A stretch of DNA of 64,000 nt from Lepus europaeus (taxonomy: Eukaryota; Chordata; Mammalia; Lagomorpha; Leporidae). Position 1 is the first letter of the stretch; the number at the start of each line of letters is the position of its first letter. The notes under the pieces were generated by a model that saw only the letters and a list, made by a program, of their open reading frames with translations, was not told the origin of the DNA and searched no databases. Shown piece by piece: positions 58,826 to 64,000 of this stretch. A program made the position numbers and the translations under genes. The stretch is from NCBI RefSeq assembly GCF_033115175.1, contig NC_084838.1:60666468-60730467 (forward strand), written 5' to 3'.

Positions 58826-59378
58826 AACCGAACACTCCCTTCATATCTCCCCTGCACTGAGGCAAGGCCTGCAGGAACAGATGGGATAGCAGAAGCAACC
58901 CATGGCTATCTGTGATGTCACCAAATGAGGCATTCTGGGATGTTGTTTGGGTGGCAAAAAAAAAAAAAAGTGCCAAAAGAATTCCGGGGAGGGCGCGAGG
59001 GAAGGAGGGCAAGGGAGGGAGAATGTTTTAGGAGATGAAATTCATGTGGCAAGGCAACCCAGTCAGAGCAGCGATTGTGCATGGGGTGGCGGAAGAGGTC
59101 GTGCTGCACAGGGATCTGGGCTGGCTTACATTTCTGTTTTATTTTTATGTGGATTAAGGGAGCTTTACATTTGCTGGACTCACAAGGGGAACCTGTGGTT
59201 TCACGTCCTATAGGTCTGTTTGCTTTGGATTCATCTGGGATGCCATGCATGGCATGTGCCAATCTCTTGGGGATGGTAGTAGATGTTCTCCCCTTTCTCC
59301 TGGTCAATATCACTAGCCCCTTTGTCAAACAGGGCCCAAACTTGCTTCCTGATAAAGGGACATTGCTAGTTTTTATTC
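58826..59378. other. Unique sequence, nothing recognised
   Basis: Overlapping frames of 88-136 codons occur on both strands, none with recognisable features. A short A-run lies at 58957-58969. Confidence 0.35.
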
Positions 59379-59379
59379 T

Positions 59380-59700
59380 TTAAAAAAAATGATGTATTTC
59401 TTTATTTGAAAGACAGAGTTACAGAGGGAGAAGGAGAGATAGAGAGAGAGAGATGTTCCATCCACTGGTTCACTCCCCAAAAAGCTGAAACAGCTGGGGA
59501 TGGGCCAGACCAGAGCCAGGAGCTTCATCCAGGTGGGTAGCAAGAGCCCAATTAGTTGGGCCATCTTCTGCTGCTTTCCTAGGTGCATTAGCAGGGAGCT
59601 GGTTTGGAAGTGAAGCAGCCAGGACAGGAACCTGCACCCATATGGGATGCTAGCATTACAGGTGGCAGTTTTACCTATTACACCAAAATGCTGGCCCCAT
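59380..59700 (-). mobile_element. CSINE
   Basis: The order 'tatttctttatttgaaagac', 'actggttcactccccaaaaa', 'gggccatcttctgctgcttt' and 'accaaaatgctggcccc' is clear. Confidence 0.94.
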
Positions 59701-60111
59701 TGACTTATTTGTAATCACTATTTATTTATTTATTTATTACCTACGAATATACATTAATCTCTGATTAGACTGAAAAACTGGGTTCTAAACTCAGATTATT
59801 GAAAAGTGCAGTCCAGGAGCCCAGTTCTGAGAAGCCATGGGGACAGCACATGCAATGATGCTCACCTTGGAGTTGCCGGACTCTCTTCTCACAGCAAACG
59901 TTGATGTCTGAGCACCTGGAGGGTATGAGGAAGCTGCTAGAAGCCAACATCATAAAGGCAGAAATGTAGAGCTTGGTTAAATGGATCATTCAATGGAAAG
60001 AATAGTTCTGCCGAAAATATGTAACTGTTGCAAAGGTTGAGTGGAAAGAAGATTGTAGGAGAAACATATTCTTCTTTGCCTTCTATAGGTATAATGATCT
60101 TTATACATTTA

Positions 60112-60302
60112 TTTGTATTCTTACAGCCATTTAGCATTCACACAGATCTCATATATGATCTTCCCAATAAATCTAGGCTATTGTGAGGCAACCGTTGCCA
60201 TGATACTACTGTGCAGAGGGATAGACTGAAGCTCAGGGAAGTTCAGTGACTCACCCACAATCAGAGTTAGGAAATGCTGGCAGCCAGGCTCCATTCCTAC
60301 CC
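60112..60302 (-). mobile_element. MIR SINE
   Basis: Inverted MIR with 'actgaagctcagggaagttc', 'agtgactcacccacaatcag' and 'gctggcagccaggctcc'. Confidence 0.75.
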
Positions 60303-60419
60303 TGCCAAGTCCTCCACAAGACATGGATGCCATTTAAAGAAATACATGGAATGATCCATGATTGATTCATTGTTTTGGCTCAGGAATCACTAATCTATGT
60401 GAACCTTCCTCCAACTAGA

Positions 60420-60632
60420 GTGACCCATCTTACTCTTGGGCACTTGCATGTTACATCTGTACTTGCTTGCTTATCTGCATTTCTCCCACTAGACTGGGAA
60501 TTCTTTGAGGGTAGGAGCCTTCACATTGAATCTTCAGTATCCAGCATGACATCGAGCCTGTGGCAGCAATTAGTAAATGCCTACTGAAGTAGGATGGGTG
60601 GTGGATGAATAGATAGATGGAAGGAAGGAAGA
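60420..60632 (+). mobile_element. L2 3' end
   Basis: The order 'ctagactgggaattctttga', 'gggtaggagcct', 'tccagcatgacatcgagcct' and 'gcagcaattagtaaatgcct' matches the plus-oriented L2 terminus, ending in GGAA-type simple repeat. Confidence 0.8.
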
Positions 60633-61682
60633 CAGAAGTTTTATTCTAGCTGTTTATATAATTTAGCAGCCAGCAGCTCGACCTCAAAACTCCCTTCGAT
60701 AACCTTGAAGAAATGGAACATGTTGAGTTTTACAATTTCTGTATTTGTTAATTTGCCAAAAACTATCAGAACTGGTATTAATAAGAAACAGAGAGAAAAG
60801 ATGACTAATGCTGATAAGCGTAGAGGGAGTATTGTAATTATGGCTATACAAAGGCAGACTGACAGGGAAAGAAGGCAGCTAGGCAGCTTTTTACTTTTAC
60901 TTTGCTATCAGTTCTTGAGCGTTGTCTCTGGCAGCGCTTTTGAAGGCTGTCCAGGGCTCTCTCTGGTAGGTGAGATGTATCCTCCTTGTAGGGAAGCATG
61001 TCTGAATGCTTGAATTACTTTTGGGGCTGGCATCCGAATTCGTATCATCTCAATAAATCTCCAATTGGAGCACTAGGTATTTATGAGTCAGTGCTTCACG
61101 TGGAGAAGGTTACCACGTGATGCTGTCGTTGGCTTCTGCCTGGCAGGAGCTGACAAGCTTCGGGAGCTTGCACAGAGTGCCTGCAGGTACCTCCAGTTCA
61201 GGACTGTGGCTCCAGTGCTCAAAAACAAATCTACATCAAGTGCTCAGAGGAGGGTGGAAGAACTTCTAATTTGAGCTGGGGACAAGGTCAAGAGGCTTAA
61301 TGAATGAAGCAGAAGGGATAGATGTATAAATAGGAAGCAGACATGGAGATACTTTGGGGTGTAAACACCAGATGGTGAAATGCCTCTCATTAGGCCATAC
61401 CCAGTACTGTAGCACTAAGAGATGCTCCAGGGCGTGGGAGATGTACTCAGCACATTCCCCACAGAATGACCACAAGTTAAATGCCCTAGATAAGGAGGTA
61501 AGTTTGGCAGAACATTACTGTAAGAAGAGTTACCCAGCTCTGTGCAAAGTATGAGGAAGTTTATTAAAGCTGACCCATTGTCCAACTCATTACTCAAAGT
61601 TCTATTCTGAGTACAGAATAATGCTGGAAAAATCAAAAGGTTGGACATAGACTTGCTTGGTAAAGACAACAATGATGGTATT
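60633..61682. other. Unique sequence; E-box/AP-1 motif cluster
   Basis: No repeat or exon was recognised. TGAGTCA (61084-61090) and two CACGTG palindromes (61097-61102, 61114-61119) lie within 36 bp. Confidence 0.4.
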
Positions 61683-62064
61683 CACAACATCATTGATTTT
61701 TAAATTTTTTTTATTAAAGATTTTTATTTATTTATTTAACAGGTAGAGTTACAGACAGTGAGAGAGAGAGAGACAGAGCTAAAGGTCTTCCTTCCGTTGG
61801 TTCACTCCCCAAATGGCCGCTACGGCCAGCGCTGTGCTGATCCAAAGCCAGGAGCCAGGTTCTTCCTCCTGGTTTCCCATGAGGGTGTAGGGCCCAAGCA
61901 CTTGGGCCATCCTCCACTGCCTTCCCAGGCCACAACAGAGAGCTGGACTGGAAGAGGAGCAACCAGGACTAGAACCCAGCGCCCATATGGGATGCCGGCG
62001 GCATAGGCAGAGGATTAACCTAGTGTGCCACGGCGCCGGTCCCACAACATCGTTGATTTTTAAA
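61683..62064 (-). mobile_element. CSINE, young, long TSD
   Basis: This is a well-preserved reverse copy: 'cttccgttggttcactcccc', 'cggcca' motifs, 'gaagaggagcaaccaggact' and 'gtgtgccacggcgccggtcc'. A 22-bp duplication flanks it (61683-61704 and 62043-62064) with one mismatch. Confidence 0.97.
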
Positions 62065-62184
62065 AACATGAGTAAATCCTTACAGTGGAAGAACTTGCCA
62101 GGTCTTTCCTAATGCTGCCCAAGTCATATCAGTTATCTTCTTCTTGAATGAGTTACTAGGCAGCTTATGGATTCACTTTGCTTA

Positions 62185-62700
62185 ACCAGGCTAATAATAG
62201 TTACCAGATATGAGTATGTACTATGTACCAGCCACTACACTAAGTGGTTTTTGTTTTTTTTTTTTTTGTTTTGTTTTTGTATTTTTTGACAGGCAGAGTG
62301 GATAGTGAGAGAGAGAGAGACAGAGAGAAAGGTCTTCCTTTTTGCCGTTGGTTCACCCTCCAATGGCCGCTGCGGCCGGCATATTGTGCTGATCTGAAGC
62401 TAGGAGCCAGGTGCTTCTCCTGGTCTCCCATGCGGGTGCAGGGCCCAAGGACTTGGGCCATCCTCCACTGCCTTTCCGGGCCATAGCAGAGAACTGGCCT
62501 GGAAGAGGGGCAACCGGGACAGAATCCTGTGCCCCAACCGGGACTAGAACCCAGTGTGCCGGTGCCGCAAGGCAGAGGATTAGCCTGTTAAGCCATGGTA
62601 CCGGCCTACACTAAGTGTTTTTAAATTGGATCTCTATTTGTATCCTTTACAACTACTTTAAGTGGTAACTATTCTTCTTAACAATCTTTATTTTAGAATA
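62185..62700 (-). mobile_element. MIR SINE split by a younger CSINE
   Basis: The left part (62185-62246) reads 'aataatagttaccagatatg' and 'actatgtaccagccactaca'. The right part (62606-62700) continues with 'tttaaattggatctctattt' and 'ctttacaactactttaagtg'. Together they make one inverted MIR. Confidence 0.7.
62235..62617 (-). mobile_element. CSINE, young, inserted in a MIR
   Basis: It has poly-T, 'gacaggcagagtggatagtg', 'ccgttggttcaccctccaat', 'gagaactggcctggaagagg' and 'aagccatggtaccggc'. The duplication ctacactaagtg lies at 62235-62246 and 62606-62617. Confidence 0.97.
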
Positions 62701-62811
62701 ATTTGAGATTTAACAAATCGTAAAGAAAGTATAGAGGTTTCCTGCATAAACTCCACCCAGTTTTCCCTATTATTAACATTTTATATTAGTATGATATAGT
62801 TCTCTCTCTCT

Positions 62812-62852
<41 letters not shown>

Positions 62853-63500
62853 ACAGGCAGAGTGGATAGAGAGAGAGAGACAGAGAGAAAGGTCTTCCTT
62901 TTTTCTGTTGGTTCACCCCACAATGGCCGCTCCGGTGGTGCGCTGCAGCTGGCGTACTGCGCTGATCCGAAGCCAGGTTCCAGGTACTTCTCCTGGTCTC
63001 CCATGTGGGTGCAGGGCCCAAGCACTTGGGCCATCATCCACTGCACTCCCAGGCCACAGCAGAGAGCTGGACAGGAAGAGGAGCAACCGGGACAGAATCC
63101 GGCGCCCCAACCAGGACTAGAACCCGAGGTGCTGGCACCACAGGCAAAGGATTAGCCTATTGAGCCGCAGCACTGGCTGATATAGTTCTTAACAATTAGT
63201 GAGACAATACAAACATGTTATCAGTAACTAAGTGCACAATTGATTCGTAGTTTCTCAATTTTTACCTAATGTCCCCTTCTTAACTCCTTGGGCTTCTCTT
63301 GACTGTAGCAGTTTCTTAGGCTGTTCTTGTTTTGTGACCTTGAAAGTTTAGACATACACATGTCAGGAATTTTGTAGAAAGTCCCTCAATTATGCATTTT
63401 CCATGATTCTACTCGGTGATGGTTTCTCTCAGGTTCATCAAGGGTGCCTGCTCTCACCGTGATTTATTGCTGAGAACGTTATGCTTAGACACATGGCTGA
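62700..63500 (-). mobile_element. Old L1M-type fragment, split by a CSINE
   Basis: The flanks of the CSINE at 62.8-63.2 kb (62700-62792 and 63190-63500) read as one ancient inverted L1 3' region, with 'agaggtttcctgcataaact', 'tttttacctaatgtcccctt', 'ggaattttgtagaaagtccc' and 'ttattgctgagaacgttatg'. Confidence 0.5.
62793..63189 (-). mobile_element. CSINE, young, 37-nt pure T tail
   Basis: A reverse copy with uninterrupted T37 (62815-62851), 'gacaggcagagtggatagag', 'ggttcaccccacaatggccg', 'gaagaggagcaaccgggaca' and head 'gagccgcagcactggc'. The duplication gatatagttct lies at 62793-62803 and 63179-63189. Between the T tract and the left duplication is a (CT)n run. Confidence 0.97.
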
Positions 63501-63527
63501 GGTAGTGTTTTTCTCAGGGGTCTTTTT

Positions 63528-63652
63528 CATAAGGGCACGAATCCCATTCGTGAGAGCTCTACCATCATGACCAAGTCACCTTCCAAAGACAACTCCTCCA
63601 AAAACCATTATGCTGGAGATTAAGTTTCAACAGGATTTTTAAGGAGTTACAA
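63528..63652 (-). mobile_element. MaLR (MST/MLT1-like) LTR fragment
   Basis: The inverted LTR sequence 'cgaatcccattcgtgagagc', 'tctaccatcatgaccaagtc', 'accttccaaagac' and 'ggagattaagtttcaacagg' follows the MaLR consensus order. Confidence 0.7.
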
Positions 63653-63857
63653 GAACTCAGTCTATTGCTGCCAACATCACATTACTTATTTTTTTTTATC
63701 CAACTATGCTAACTTTGTCCACTGGAGCTCTCTCAAGTTGTTCTATGTCTCTGATATACCCCTATCATCTTTTGTTATTTTTTTTAATAAACCCTTACTT
63801 TCTGGTACTTCAAGAAGCTCTTGGCTTATTTTATGTATTCTCTCCATCTCACCTTTA

Positions 63858-64000
63858 TATTTTTTTAAAGATTCATTTATTTATTTGAAAGGCAGTTACA
63901 GAGAGGCAGAGTGAACCATCCACTGGTTCACTCCCCAAATGGCTGCAACAGCCAGAGCTGGGGCGATCTGAAGCCAGGAGCCAGGAGTTTCCTCCAGGTC
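63858..64000 (-). mobile_element. CSINE, cut by window edge
   Basis: The reverse-oriented tail 'agattcatttatttatttga' and body 'actggttcactccccaaatg' and 'gaagccaggagccaggagtt' run off the right end of the window. Confidence 0.95.

Noticed and set aside
1..64000. CRISPR arrays, operons, phage or plasmid features
   Set aside because: The sequence is vertebrate nuclear DNA. The regular repeats are microsatellites or retroposons, without spacer structure.

Overview
This window looks like intergenic mammalian DNA from a lagomorph, most likely rabbit (Oryctolagus) or a close relative. The main evidence is about 27 copies of the tRNA-derived C-repeat SINE (CSINE), recognisable by its head, its 'ggctcctggcttcggatc' core, its pyrimidine-rich 3' part and its AAATAAATAAA-type tail. 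This family is known only from lagomorphs. The window also holds 3' ends of the rabbit-type LINE-1 and older mammal-wide repeats (MIR, L2, MaLR LTRs, Tigger-like DNA transposons). I found no protein-coding gene. Every long open frame is short, unrelated to anything I recognise, or lies inside a repeat.
Layout. 0-5 kb: an L1 end at the left edge, an MLT1-type LTR split by a CSINE, more SINEs and a MIR. 5-9 kb: a GC-richer stretch with a CA/CG microsatellite, then a decayed Merlin-type (IS1016/ISXO2-like) transposase on the minus strand at about 6.4-7.0 kb. 9.36 kb: an intact tRNA-His(GTG), the only functional gene I can support, next to AT-rich sequence that looks like conserved regulatory DNA. 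10-24 kb: a very short L1 insertion, a dense cluster of five CSINEs (12.2-14.4 kb), a strong CTCF-like motif (15.96 kb), and several MIR and L2 fossils. 24-29 kb: mostly unique, AT-rich, TAAT-rich DNA that resembles a regulatory gene desert. 29.3-38.9 kb: repeat-rich, with two dated L1 insertions (one apparently carrying a 3' transduction), three MaLR LTRs, a Tigger-like element split by a CSINE, and a CSINE with a large hexanucleotide expansion. 40.1-45.6 kb: one old L1 on the minus strand that keeps both ends but has lost about a third of ORF2. 46-54 kb: scattered SINEs, including a young one with a 17-bp target-site duplication. 54-59 kb: a repeat-poor AT-rich block, the best candidate for long-range regulatory sequence. 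59-64 kb: SINE-rich again, with three young CSINEs in the same orientation inside 1.5 kb.
The elements do not form a pathway. What can be read is a chronology: ancient MIR, L2, Merlin, Tigger and MaLR copies were cut by CSINEs and L1s, and the youngest insertions still show clean target-site duplications. The single tRNA gene, the CTCF-like motifs and the repeat-poor TAAT-rich blocks are the parts most likely to be under selection. Family names come from recalled consensus features, without alignment, so subfamily labels and ends (about +/-20 bp unless a duplication defines them) are approximate.
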